Shown here in pieces: positions 46,826 to 60,400 of a DNA stretch of 64,000 nucleotides. The stretch's first letter is position 1. Each line of letters starts with the position of its first letter. Origin of the DNA: Dasypus novemcinctus (lineage: Eukaryota; Chordata; Mammalia; Cingulata; Dasypodidae); the NCBI RefSeq assembly GCF_030445035.2, contig NC_080695.1, forward strand, positions 51,911,954-51,975,953, given 5' to 3'. The notes under the pieces were generated by a model. The model worked only from the letters and a program-made list of their open reading frames with translations. It made no database searches and had not been told where the DNA came from. Position numbers and translations under genes: made by a program.

Positions 46826-48165
46826 TTTTCTTCTTTATTTTCTTTTTAAATGCTATATTAAAAAAATATGAGTTCCCCATATACCCCCACCCCCCCATCC
46901 ACTCCTCCCACATCAACAACCTCTTCCATCATTGTGGCACATTCACTGCACCTGGTGAATCATTTTGGAGCACTGCTGCTCCACATGGAAAGTAGTCTCC
47001 ATTGTAGTCTACACTCTCCCCCAGTCCACCCAGTGGGCCATGGCAGGACACACAATGTCCAGCATCTGCCCCTACAGCACCACCCAGGACAACTCCAAAT
47101 CCTGAAAATGCCCCCACATCATATCTCTTCTTGTCTCTCCCTACCATCAGCAGCTACTGTGGCCACTTTCTCCACATCAATACTACAATTTCTTCCCTTA
47201 CTAATCACGATAGTTCCCCAGCAGAACACCATTAAGTCCACTCTAATCCATACTCTATTTCTCCATCCTGTGGACCCTGGGATGGTTATGTTCAGTCCCC
47301 CTCTACATCAAGAGTGGGCTTAGATTCCATATGGATGATGGATGCAATTCTCCTGCTTGCAGTTGTAGGCACTCTTGGTTCCCTGCTGTGGTGGTTGACC
47401 TTCTTCACCTCCCTGTTAGCTGGCCAGGGTAAGCCCAATAAACCAGAGGGTAGGAGTTGCAAGTCTGCTGAAGTTCAGGGCCTGGCTGTCACATGGACAG
47501 TCCAGAGATTCAGGTGTCCTGAGTATACACCAACCCAAACGCCAACCACAGGTCTGATAAAAGTCACAGAAGACGCATGTGTAGAAAGTTCATATCTGAG
47601 TCCAACTCCATCACACTCAGGAACACAAACTCCAAAGTAGGACCAACTGACATGGCACTGAACTCCAGAGCCATCTGCCATGACCACAGAACCTGTAGGT
47701 CTCTGTAGCCCTCAACCAGTACCTGGGTTTCTATCTACTTTGGCTGTCTCTGGTACCCTGCTGAGGCATGCATAAGCATTACCCCTCTGATGACTTCCTG
47801 ACTCTTTTTTGGAGATTCACAGTCATATAAACTCATTTGCCCTTTCCATTTTCCCCTTTTATCCAAAGTCAAAAAGCAGTTTTTAACACCTGATCTTAAT
47901 GAAGGCTGAGATATTCTGCTGTTCTGAGTTGACCCTTTTATTCAAGGTCCTTTTCTAGTTATGTCATCAGCTGATGCTTGGTAGTAATCCCTCGGGACCA
48001 GGGAGGCTCATCCCCTGGAGTCATGTCCCACCCTAGGGGAAAGGTAATGCATTTACATGCTGAGTTTGGCTTAGAGAGTAGCCACATTTTGAGCAACATG
48101 GAGGCTCTCAGGAGGTAACTCTTAGGCACCCTGCAGTTATATAGTCCTGTCAAAGCAATAAAATG
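46826..48165 (-). mobile_element. long L1-type 3'-UTR copy A (5'-truncated)
   Basis: On the plus strand it starts at a T-rich tail and shares the full order of landmarks with 54776-56440: tggcacattcactgcacctg, ccaggacaactccaaatcct, gagtgggcttagattccata, gttgtaggcactcttggttc, accatagaa-type and cctggagtcatgtcccaccc. No ORF2 is attached. I assign it to the long L1 3' UTR by its poly-A-like end and orientation; an independent non-coding retroelement is an alternative. Confidence 0.5.
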
Positions 48166-49271
48166 GGGTTAAAAAGAACAAACATATCTTATATTGCTTC
48201 AGTTTCTAAATTTAAGGTTAAAATTAAATTAAAACCTAAATTCCTAGTTACACCAGCTTCATGCCAAGTGCTCAGTAGTCACACGAAGCTGGGGTCTACC
48301 CCATGATTGGTGCAGCTATGCATGCTTTCAAATGCACTCCCAAGGTCAGGGAGTATTTTTTCTCCTGACTGGGGATGAGCATCCAATCTGTGTGCTCATG
48401 CCAGGTTCTGTCCTCTAAGGACACTTGAGTGTAGCTTAATACTCTGCTGTCTCTATCCTGAAGTTCATAACTTCTTTTTTATCAAGGTGCCATGCATTTT
48501 AATTTTTCACTGGGCCCTGGAAATTATGTATATGGTCCTTTGCCCAGCATGAGTCTAGTGGCCTTGCACTTCTGCTAGCAATTACATCTAAGTCTACGAT
48601 GTAAAGATGATGTAATTTTTCCATAAAAACTCCTTCAAGAGAGATTCAGTTCAAGTTGCAGCAAATGGAACTGAGAAGCATAAATTCCAAAGAGGTTGTT
48701 GTTTTAAGCTGGTGCTTCTTTGGGGTGGTTTATCATGTAAAGGAGGACTATTTCTTTTTAAGGAATGCTGCCTTTGGGAAAAAAGAATGCTTTTAAAAAA
48801 ATCAGTTCAGTGGAAGTCCAATACCATATCACCACACACTTCTCATTTATCCTTTTAAGTATCTTTTTCAAAAATCAGTAATGACTTGAGTTACAAATAA
48901 GCATTCTCTTTTTTCTCCTTTAATTATTTCTCTCCATCTTTCTGTGACTATTCACTTGCATAATATTAAGAATCTTTAACTGTAATAGCTAATCTATCGC
49001 AAAGGCATATTGCTTTCTGATCAATTTGTTCTGGTGCTAATCTTTATAATTATAGAAAGCATTACCATAATTTTTTTAGTTTAGTTATTATTTGGCCTTG
49101 TAAATTCTATCAATTGATGTAAATGTTCCCCCAGACAATTGGAAAGAATCTCTTTTTGGTATTTCTATCACAGCTATTGATTTATGAATTAATAGAAGGG
49201 TTTTTCTCTATTGTGCTTTTTTAAAAAGTCCTTAATACCTGCATTTATCTCTATAATTTGTTGCACAGATA
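48166..49271. other. unassigned sequence between L1 copies
   Basis: AT-rich sequence with no named repeat. A fragment around 48490-48560 (ttttcactgggccctggaaa) may be an old repeat. No gene was seen. Confidence 0.4.
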
Positions 49272-52200
49272 TTTTCTTTTTTTATTTAAAATTTATTGAA
49301 GTATAACATTCATAATGAGCATACGTAAACAGTAAGTGTATAGGAACAGTTGTGAACTTACAATAAAAACAAGTGTATCATCATAAAGGGCTCCCATAAA
49401 TCAGCCCACCCCCAGGAGCTTGCATTGTTGTGTAACATTCATTTCACAATGAACTATGAAAGAGTATTGTCAAAATAATTCTTATAGCCCATTTCTTACA
49501 TTTGGTATATTTCCCCCCAACCCACCTGTTTATTAACACCCTGTATTAGCATTATCTGTTATAGTTCATGAGGAAACATTGTTATATTTGTTCTGTTAAC
49601 TACAGTCCATCTTCCACCACAGTATTCATTGTGTTACACAGTCCCATGCTTTGTACAATCCATTCAAAGTGTACCCTCAGAGGATCTCATTTTCCTCACA
49701 GAGTTGTGCTGTCATTACCTCAGCCAATTTTTGAACATTTTCATAACTCCAAAAGGAAGGCTCACAAGACCCCCTTATAACCCCTATAGTTGTCCCTTAG
49801 AATTGAAATAATATCTTCTTACCATTGCTGTAAAATAACACATTACACTTAGCTATTGTTCATAGGTTATATTAGTTGTAATTTTCCTGTGTTTCACCAT
49901 ATTTTTAACACTTTGTAAAAGAGCATTCTTATATTTATATTATTAAAACTAATCTTCATCCACCACCAAATCATTTATACATTCCTTGGATTATCACCTA
50001 AATTATTTTCTTTTGACATTTATGTCCAAAGAAGACCTCTTACAGGCACAATCACATTTATAAATCAGCAGTGTTTGTTATACTAGCTATAATGTGTTCT
50101 GATCAACTCTATTCATTTCCTCACTTTTACAATAAACCTTATTAAAAATTCTACACACATAAGCATCAGCTCCCATTCTTAACCAACATTCTATTTCCTG
50201 GTAACCTATAGTCTAAAGTTTCCCTCCATGAGTTTGTGCATCATATTTAGTTCATATTAGTGATACCATACAATATTTGTCCTTTTGTGTCTGGCTTATT
50301 TCACTCAATATAATGTCCACAAGGTTCATTCATGTTGTCATATACATATTGATTTCATTTCTTCTTATTGTTGAATAGTATTCCTTTGTATGGATACACC
50401 ACATTTTCTTATCCATTCATCAGTTGATGGGCAATTGGGCTAATTCCATATTTTAGGAATTTTGAGTAATGCTGCTATGAACATCATTGTGCAAGTGTCA
50501 GTTTACATCCATGCTTTCAGTTCTTCTGAATATATTCCTAGTAATGGAATTGCTGGATCATATGGCAGCTCTACATTTAGCTTCTTGAGGTTTCCCCAGT
50601 CTTCCAGAGACTGCACCATTACACATTCCCACCAACAGTAAAGGAATGTTCCTAATACTCTACATCCTTTCCAGCACTTGTACTTCTCTGACTTTTTTCA
50701 AATGGTCACTCTATAAGGTGTAAAATGTTATTTCGTTGTAGTCTTGGTCAGCATTTCCCTAATAGCTAGTGAGGTTGAACATTTTTTTCATGTACTTTTT
50801 AATGTATTTATTCCCTCTTTGGAAAAATTTCTATTCAAGTCTTTTGCCTTTTATTTGTTTAGGTTATATTTCTTTTTTATTGTTGAATTTTGTCATCTCT
50901 CTATATAACATGGCTATCAAACCCTTATCAGGTATATGGTTTCCAAATATTTTCTCCCATTGAATAGGCTACCTTTTTACTTTCTTGACTCTTTTGAAGA
51001 ACAAAAGTATTTAATTTTGAGGAGGTCCTACTTCTCTAGTTTTTCATTTGTTGATTGTGCTTTGGGTGTAATGTTTAAGAAACTACCACCTACCATGAGA
51101 TCTTTTTCTGGGACTTTTATGGTTGCAACCTCAATATTTAAGTCCTTGATAAATTTTCATTAATTCTTCTCAAGGTATGAGATAGGGATGCTCTTTCTTT
51201 CTTTTGGATATGGATATCCAGTTGTCCCAGCACCATTTTCTGAATAGACTGTTTTGGCCCAGTTGGGTGTGCTTGGCAGCCTTCTCAAATATCTCTTGAC
51301 CATAGATGTAACGATCTATTTCTAAGTTCTTATTTGGGTTCTGTTGGTCAAAATGTCTATCTTTCTGCCCGTATGATGCTGTTTTTTCCATTGTAGCCAA
51401 ATAATGTGAATTAAAGTGAGCATATAAGAGTTCTCCAACTTTGTTCTGTTTTAAGACATTTTTGACTACTCAGGGCCCCTTATTCCAAATAAATTAGCTA
51501 ATTGGCCTTTCCACTTCTGTAAAAAAAAAAGTGGGGCCTATTGGTATTTTGATTGGGATTACATTATCTCTGTAAATCAGTTTGGGTCAAATTGCCATCT
51601 TCACGATATTTAGTCTTCCAACACATGAACAAAGAATGTGCTTCCTTTAATTTAGTTCTTTGGTTTCTTTTAGCAATGCTTTGTAGTTTTCTGAATACAG
51701 GTCCTTTATGTCCTTAGTTAAGTTTATTTGAAATATTTGATTCTTTTACTTGTTATAAATGGATTTTTTCTGACTTCTTCCTCACATTGCTCAGCAGCAG
51801 CATATAGAAAGACTTCTAATTTTTGCATATTAATCTCGTATCCCACTACTTTGCTGAACTTGCTATTAAATTGAATGCATATGCTGAGGATTTATATAGG
51901 AGCCTATCATCAATAAATAGTGAAAATTTTACTTCTTCCTTCTTATATGGGTGCCTTTTATTTCTTCATCTTGCCTAATAGTTCTAGGTAGAACGTCTAG
52001 CAAAATATTGAATAACAGTCATGATAGTGAGCATCCTTGTCTTGTTCCCAATCTCAGCAAGAAAGTGCTCCTTCATCATTGAGCTCAAGCTAGCTGTGAG
52101 TTTTTCATATATGCACTATATCATATTGAGAAGGCTTCCTTCTATTCCTATCTTTTGGAGAGATTTGTCAAGAAAGGATGCTGTATTTTGTCAAATGCCT

Positions 52201-54775
52201 TCTCTGCATCATTGAAAAGGATTATGTGATTTTTCTTCAATTTATTAATGTGGTTTTTTATGCTAATTGATTTTCTTGTGTTGAACCACCCTTGCATGCC
52301 TGGAATAAAAACCACTTGAAGGTGGTATATAATGGTGGTAATGTGCTTTTGGATTTGGTTTGCAAGTATTTTTTTGAGGATTTTTGCATCTAAACACATT
52401 AGAGAAATTGGTCTATAAATTCCATTTTTTTTGTATTAACTTTATCTGGTTTGGTTATTAAGGTGATGGTGGTTTCATAGAATTAGTCTGATAAGTATAC
52501 TTTCCTATTCAATTTTTTGGGAGAGCTTGAGCAGAATTGGTACTAGTTCATCTTTGGGTGATTGGTAAAATTCACCTGTGAAGTCATCTTGTCCTGAACA
52601 CTTCAGTTTGGAGAGGTTTTAGATGGCTGTTTCAGTCTCTTGTGATTTGTTTTTTGAGGTCTTCTGTGTCTTCTAGGATCTGAGTAGTTTGTTCCTGTAT
52701 ATCTAGGAACTTGTCCATTTCATCTCCATTGTCTGTTGGTATTTAGTTGTTCATAGTATCCTTTCATGATCTCTCTTATTACTGCCATGTCAATGCATCT
52801 TCTCTCTCTTTTTCTTTGTCATTCTAGCTAATGGTTTGTCAATTTTGTTTATCTTATAGAAGAACCATTTGGATTTGTTGATTCTCTCTTGTTTTGTTTG
52901 TTTTTTTAATTTAATTTATTTCTGCTTTGGTCTTTATTGTTTATTTCCTTTGACTTTGTTCTTTTTTTTAGTTCCTAAAAGTGTAGAATTAGGACTTCAT
53001 TTCAGCTCTTTCTTCTTTAATGTAAGCATTAAATCCTGTAAATTTCCCTCTCAGCACTATTTTGCTCTATCCCATAGGTTTTGATATGCTCTGTTCCCAT
53101 TTTTTATTCATCTTGAGATATTTACTGAGTTTTCTTGCAATTTCTTCTTTGACTCACTGATTATTTAAAAGTTTGTTGTTTAATTTCCATATATTTATGA
53201 ATTTTCCCTGTTTCTATCCACTATTGATTTCCAGCATCATTCCACTATGATCAGAGAAAGTGTTTTGTATAATTTCAATCTTTTTAAGTTTATTGAGGCC
53301 TGTCTTGTAAGCCATCAAATGGTCTATCAAGGAGAAAGATCCATGAGTATTTGCAAAGAACATATATCCTACTGTTTGAGACGTAATGCTCTGTAAATGT
53401 CTGTTAGGTCAAGTTCATTTATCACAGTATTCTAGCTTTCAGTTTCCTTATTTATCCTCTGTTCAGACTTTCTATCCAATGCCAATAATAGTGTATTGAC
53501 GTCTCCAACTATTATTTTAGAAATATGTATTTCTCCCTTCAGTTTTGCCAGAGTGCATTTCATGCCTCTTGGGGCACCCAGGTTAGGTGCATAAATATGT
53601 ATTATAGTTATTTCTTCTTGGTGAATTGATCCTTTTATTAATATATAGTGATCTTCTTCATCTCTTATAACAGTTTTGCATTTAATATTTTGTCAAATAT
53701 TCTCTTATACCAGTTTTGTAATTCAAATTTTGTCAAATATTACTATCACTAATCCAGATCTTTTTTTTTTTTATTACTATTTCTATGGAATATCTTTTTC
53801 CAACCGTTCACTTTCAACCTGATTGTGTTTTTACATGTGAGGTGAGTCCCATGGGTCTTTTTTATCATTTCTGTGAGTCTATGTCTTTTGATTGGGGATT
53901 TCAATCCATTAATGTTCAATGTTATTATAATAAAGACATTACTTAACTTCATCCATTTTATCCTTTGACTTTCTGTTGTCATATCTGACTATTGTTTGTC
54001 TTTTTACCCTTTAATTTATCCTTCCAAATAGTCTTCATTTCTACAATCTTCTCCAAGTCTCTCTGCCTTGTCTTTTCCTTTCAGGCTGTAGCATCCTTTA
54101 GTACCTCTTGTAAATCTGGTCTTTCGGTAAGATATTCCCTCAGTTTTTATTCATCTTTGAAGATTTTAAACTCACCCTCATTTTTGAAGGACAGTAATTC
54201 TGGATAAAGATTTCTTGGCTGGCAGGTTTTCTCTTTCAGTACCTTAAATACATCATAGTACCTTCTTCTCACCTCCATGGTTTCTGATGAGACATAGGCA
54301 CTTAGTCTTATTGAGCTTCCTTTGTATGTGATGCTTTGCTTCTCTCTTGCTGCTTTCAGAATTCTCTCTTTATCTCTAGTATTTGTCATTCTGAATAATA
54401 TGTGTCTCAGTGCATGTCTATTTGAATTTTTTCTGTTTACAGTATGTTTTCTTTCTTGGATATTGATATTTATATCTTTCATAAGGGTTGGAAAGTCTTT
54501 TGTCATTATTTCCTTAAATATTCTTCCTGCTTCTTTCCTTTTTTCTTTCCTTCTGGGCCACCAATAATATCTATGTTTCTGCATTTCATGTCATCATTCA
54601 ATTTCCTGAGTTCCTGTTCAGTTTTTTCCGTTCAATTTTCTATCTGTTCTGTCTTCTAAAGTTCAGATTTTCTCTTCTCAGATTCACTTATTCATTCTTC
54701 TACCACTTCAAATTGGCTGTTCTATGCCTCAGATATATTTTTAACCTCATCCATTGTGTCTTTTTATATTCATTT
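49272..54775 (-). mobile_element. decayed L1, nearly full coding span
   Basis: The 3' tail starts at 49272 (T/A-rich). The 3' UTR runs to ~50000 and ORF2 remnants from ~50100 to 53984, including RT pieces near 52148-52399 ([14 protein letters not shown]) and the endonuclease start near 53749-53982 (ITLNINGLKSPIKRHRLTEM). ORF1 remnants (54147-54584, with KAAREKQSITYKGSSIRLSA) reach the N-terminal coding region. The 5' end is cut at ~54775 by the next L1-type copy. Frames are broken repeatedly; intermediate age. Confidence 0.8.
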
Positions 54776-56440
54776 CTTTAAAAATATTACATTCAAAAAA
54801 TATGAAGTCCCATTCAACCCCACTGCCCCCACCCCGCACTCCCCCCACAGCAATAGTCTTTCCCAACATCATGACACATCCATTGCATTTGGTAAGTACA
54901 TCTCTGGGCATCGCTGCACCACATGGTCAATGGTCCACATCATAGCCCATACTCTCCCATGTTCCATCCAGTAGGGCCCTGGGGGGATCTACAATGTCCC
55001 ATAATTGTCCGTTAAGCACCACCCAGGAAACTCCAAGTCCGGAAAACGACTCCACATCTCATCTCTTCCTCCTATTCCCCGCACCCAGCAGCCACCATGG
55101 CCACTTTTCCCACACCAATGCCACATTTTCCCTGTGGTCATTGGATTGGTTGTGTTCATTGCACTACTATGTCAAGAGGGGGCTTAGATTCCACATGGAT
55201 ACTGGATGCAATCCTCCTGCTTTCAGTTGTAGGCACTCTAGGCTCCATGGTGTGGTGGTTGACATTCTTCAACTCCATGTTAGCTGAGTGGGGTAAGTCC
55301 AATAAATCAGAGTGTAGAAGTTGAAGTCTGTTGAGGCTCAGGGCCTGGCTATCATATTGTCAGTCCAGAGATTCAAATCCCCTAGATATATCTTAAACCC
55401 CAGCACCAACTACAATTCCAATAAAGTAGCATGAAAGTCTTGTGAAAAGAGATCCCATCTGAGTCCAGTTCCATCACACAGAAACACCAGCTCCAAAGAA
55501 GGGCCAACTGTCATGGCAGTGAACCCCATCTCCCATGACCATAGAATCCGTGGGTCTCTTTAGCCCTCAAAAGAACCAATACATGGGGTTGTATCTACTT
55601 TATCTGTCTCTGAGACTCTGCTCAGGTGTGCATAAGGGCAATCCTTCTGACAACCTCCAGACTCTTTTTTAGAGACTCATAGCCATATAAACTCATTTCT
55701 CCTTTCCATTTCCCCCTTACATTAGGTCAAACAGCATTTTAAAGTCCTGTTATTATATGTACACAGAGACATTCTGCTGGTCTGTGTTGAACCTTTAATT
55801 CAAGGTCATTTTCTAGTTGCATCATCAGCTGGTATTTGGTAGTGATCCCTCGGTGCGAGGGAGGCTCATCCTCGGGTGTCATGTCCCACGCTGGGGGGAA
55901 TGCACTGCATCTACATGCTGAATTTGGCTTTGAGACTGGCCACATTTTAGTAACATGAAGGCTGTCAGGAGGAAACTCCCAGGCACAGTGCTGCTCTAGG
56001 CCTTGTTCTTATTTCAGGTGTATAGGCTCACAAGCATAGTCATTAGTATCAGGGGCTCACTGTTGGACCCTAATTCCTTCCTGGTTCTTACCGTTGCACC
56101 TGGGGGACTGATGCTGCTCCCCTAGGGACCACGACAGAGCAACCCTGGCCAGGAACCCATATCCCCCCCCCAGCTGTTGTTTTTAATTGTTTCCACTATG
56201 AGTATATCCAAACATTACCATGCACCCTGGACATATGCCCTGTATAACTCCCTGTCAACCATATATCGCCTGTCCATGTTCCTCCGCCACCATTGTTGAA
56301 CCACTCTGTGATCCAAAACTTCCTGAAAAGCAAAGCCCAGTATAATGTCAGGTTCCCTTACTAGTAAAATGGAATATAGCCATGAGTTTAAAGTTTAGAT
56401 CTAGAATACGTATTGATTTGGAAAAATTCTGCATCCTATC
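54776..56440 (-). mobile_element. long L1-type 3'-UTR copy B
   Basis: Paralogous to 46826-48165 but extending further 5'. On the minus strand it continues with gttttggatcacagagtggt and accatggacag-like material. It abuts the decayed L1 on the left and is cut on the right by the poly-T end of the young L1 at 56441. Embedded landmarks are caaattcagcatgtagatgc and gtgggacatgacacccgagg. No protein frame of note. Confidence 0.5.
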
Positions 56441-57498
56441 TTTTTCTTTTCTTTTTTCCTAATTATTGAACTTATCTTCACAAGAGCCTTAGATCACAGT
56501 AATTCATATATAAAATATACAGTACTCCCACACATCCACACACCTTTTCCCTTCCACAGCGATAGTCTTATAACTTATTCATATCATATTTATTTAAACT
56601 AATGTACAGACTCTGAGACAATAGCTTTCAAACAAGGTGACATCTGTGCTTACATTGTGGTCCATACTTTAGGATATACAGTTTTCTAAATTTTTAGTTA
56701 TCCTATGTTTTACATTATGGTTTACATTATTAGTCTGTCATACCCTATATGTTTTTGGTGTAATATTACATGTTTTATATCCATCCTTGTGTACTCTCAT
56801 GAAACTCCTCTCTTACCCCCACATTTACCTTGGTTCCATCCATTCAACATCCATTTTCCCCTCCTCTTGGGGCCCACAGCGACAGCCAATCTCCATTTCC
56901 CGAGGAGCCACGTCCAGAGATACTTGCAACAGTGTTCAGGGCCTGACTTGCTCAACTGCCCTAATGCCCTGGGAGCCACCCTTTCTCTCAAGAGATACAG
57001 TTCCCTCTATTTGATGGCATTAGTCCTCCCCAGGATGTGGGGCCACCCCCACTCTCACTACGTGTGTCTCTATCCAATGGTCCAACCCACCCTGGCAAAA
57101 TGAGCATTCAGACATTCCCCAGGAGTCCATCCCGCATCAGACCATCCCCACTGAGCATCCTAAACAGGTAACCCTCCTAATTATATTTTGATACGATTTT
57201 CTCAGCATTTTACTCTCAACCAACACCTGACACTCTCCTATGTTCGTATGTTGCCCCTCCCTCCCCCCAATTTTTTGGGTAATATTACCCATCTGCCCTT
57301 CCCCAGCCCCCTCAACCACGCAAATCCCCACCCAAAGGCAACCCCTTGCCCCCATTTTATCTCTTCTTTGTGCTCATACTTACCGCCAGCTCATCATAGA
57401 TTCCACCCCTGCAGACGTCGGCTCATATCCTTCCTCCACCCCCGATTTCCTGTAAGCCTATCTTCCAGTCTCTAGCTCTCTGAGGCAGCTTGCTTATT

Positions 57499-60400
57499 TC
57501 ATATCATTGAGGTCATGTAGTATTTGTCCTTCAATGCCTGGGTTGCTTCACTCAACATAAGGTTCTCAAGATTCATCCATGTTATCATGTGTGTTTGTAG
57601 TGTATTTGTTCTTACAGCCGCGTAGTATTCCATTGTATGTATATACCACATTTTATTGATCCACTCATCTGTTGATGGGCATTTGGGTTGATTCCAACTT
57701 TTGGCAATAGTGAACAATGCTGCTATGAACATTAGTGTACATATATCGGTTTGTGTCCTTGCTTTCAGTTCTGCTGGGTATAAACCCAGCAGTGGTATTG
57801 CTGGGTCATATGGCAAATCTATGGTTAGTTTTTTGAGAAACCGCCAAACTGTCCTCCAGAATGGTTGGATCCTTCTGCATTCCCATCAGCAGTTCCCCTT
57901 TCTTCACATCCTCTCCAGTATCTGTATTCTTCTGTTTTTTTCATAGCTGCCAATCTTATGGGAGTAAGATGGTATCTCATTGTAGTTTTGATTTGCATTT
58001 CCCTGATAGCTAGAGATTTGGAGCATTTTTTCATGTGCTTTTTAGCCATTTGTATTTCTTCTCTGGAGAAGTGTCTGTTTAAATCTTTTTCCCATTTTTT
58101 AAATGAGTTGTTTATCTTTTTATTTTCAAGATATAGGAGTTCTTTATATATGCAAGTTATAAGTCTCTTATCAGATATATGGTTGCCAAATATTTTCTCC
58201 CATTGTGTGGGTTCCCTTTTTACTTTCTTGACAAACTCCTTTGAGGTGCAGAAGGCTTTAATTTTGAGGAAGTCCCATGTATCTATTTGTTCTTTTGCTG
58301 CTCGTGCTTTTGGTGTGATATTCATGAAGCCATTTCCTATTACAAGATCCTGTAGATGTTTCCCTACACTGCTTTCCAAGGTCTTTATGGTCTTGGCTCT
58401 TATATTTAGGTCTTTGATCCACCTTGAGTTGATCTTTGTATAACATGTGAGATGGTAGTACTCTTTCATTCTTCTACATATGGATATCCAGTTCTCCAGG
58501 CACCATTTGTTGAATAGGCCATTCTCTCCTAGTTGAGAGGGTTTGGTGGCTTTATCGAACATTATATGGCTATATATATGAGGTTCTATATCAGAATTTT
58601 CAATTTGATTCCATTGGTCTGTGTGTCTCTCCTTATGCCAATACCATGCTGTTTTCACTACTGTAGCTTTGTAGTATGTTTTGAAGTCAGGTAGTGTGAT
58701 TCCTCCAATTTCGTTTTTCTTTTTCAATATGTCTTTGGCTATTCGGGGCCTCTTTCCTTTCCAAATAAATTTCATAGTTAGTTTTTCGAGTTCCTTAAAG
58801 AAGGCTGTGTTGATTTTTATTGGGATTGCATTGAATGTGTAGATCAGCTTTGGTAGGATAGACATCTTAATAATATTTAGTCTTCCTATCCATGAACAGG
58901 GAATATTCTTCCATTTATTTAGGTCTTCTTTGATTTCCTTGAAGAGTCTTGTATAGTTCCTGGTGTATAAGTTTTTTACATCTTTAGTTAAATTTATTCC
59001 TAAGTATTTGATTTTTTTATTTACTATTGTGAATGGTATTTGTTTCTTGATTTCCTCCTAATCTTGCTCATTTTTGGTGTACAGAAATGCTACTGATTTT
59101 TGCACATTGATCTTATAACCTGCGACTTTACTAAACTCATTTATGAGTTCTAGAAGCTTTGTTGTAGACCTCTCAGGGTCTTCTATGTATAGGATCATGT
59201 CGTCTGCAAATAATGAAATTTTGACTTCTTCCTTTCCAATTTGAATGCCTTTTATATCTGGTTCTTGTCTCAGTGCTCGAGCAAGTACTTCTAAGACAAT
59301 GTTAAATAGAAGGGAAGACAATGGGCATCCTTGTCTTGTTCCTGACTTTAGAGGGAAGGATTTTAGGATTTCTCCATTGTAAACAATGTTGTCTGTAGGT
59401 TTTTCATATATACTCTTTATCATGCTCAAAATATTTCCTTGTTTTCCAATCTTTTGGAGAGTTTTTAGTAAGAAAGGGTGCTGTATTTTGTCAAATGCTT
59501 TTTCTGCATCTATAGATATAATCAAGTGATTTTTTCCCTTCAATCTGTTTATATGGTGTAATACATTGATTGATTTTATGTTGAACCATCCTTGCAGACC
59601 CGGAATAAATCCCACTTGGTTGTGGTGCATAATTCGTTCAATGTGTTGTTGAATACGATTAGCAAGTATTTTGTTAAGTGTTTTTGCGTCTAGGTTCATT
59701 AGAGAAATTGGTCTGTAATTTTCCTTTCTTCAGTGTCTTTGTTTGGCTTTGGTACTAGGGTAATGTTGGCATCATAGAAGGAGTTAGGCAATGTTCCTTC
59801 AGTTTCGATTTTTTGGAAGAGTTTCAGCAGGATTGGTGTTAGTTCTTTCTGGAATATTTTGTAGAATTCACCTGTGAAGCCATCTGGCCCTGGGCTCTTC
59901 TTAGTTGGGAGGTTTTTAATGACGGATTCTATCTCTTTACTTGTGATTGGTTTGTTGAGATCATCAATTTCTTCTTTCATCTATATGGGCTGCTTATGTG
60001 TTTCTAGGAATTTGTCCATTTCCTCTGAATTTTCATTTTTGTTGGAATACAGTTTTTCAAAGTATCCTCTTATGATAGTCTTTATTTCTGTGGGGTCAGT
60101 GATGATATCTCCTTTCTCATTTCTTATTTTGTGTATTTGCATCTTCTCTCTTTTTTTCTTTGGTAGTCTCACTAAAAGTTCGTCATTTTTGTTGATCTTC
60201 TAAAAAAAACCAGTTCTTGGTCTTGTTTATCTTTTCAAGTGCTTTCTTATTTTCTATTTCATTTAGTTCTGCTCTTATCTTTGTTATTTCCTTCCTTCTT
60301 CTTTTTTTTTTTTAAAGATTTATTTATTTATTTAATTCCCCCCCCCCTCACCTGGTTGTCTGTTCTTGGTGTCTATTTGCTGCGTTTTGTTTCTTTGTCC

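Noticed and set aside
58257-59699. Reverse transcriptase frames as a host or viral polymerase gene
   Set aside because: Motif order, flanking ORF1, poly-A tail and orientation identify them as L1 ORF2.
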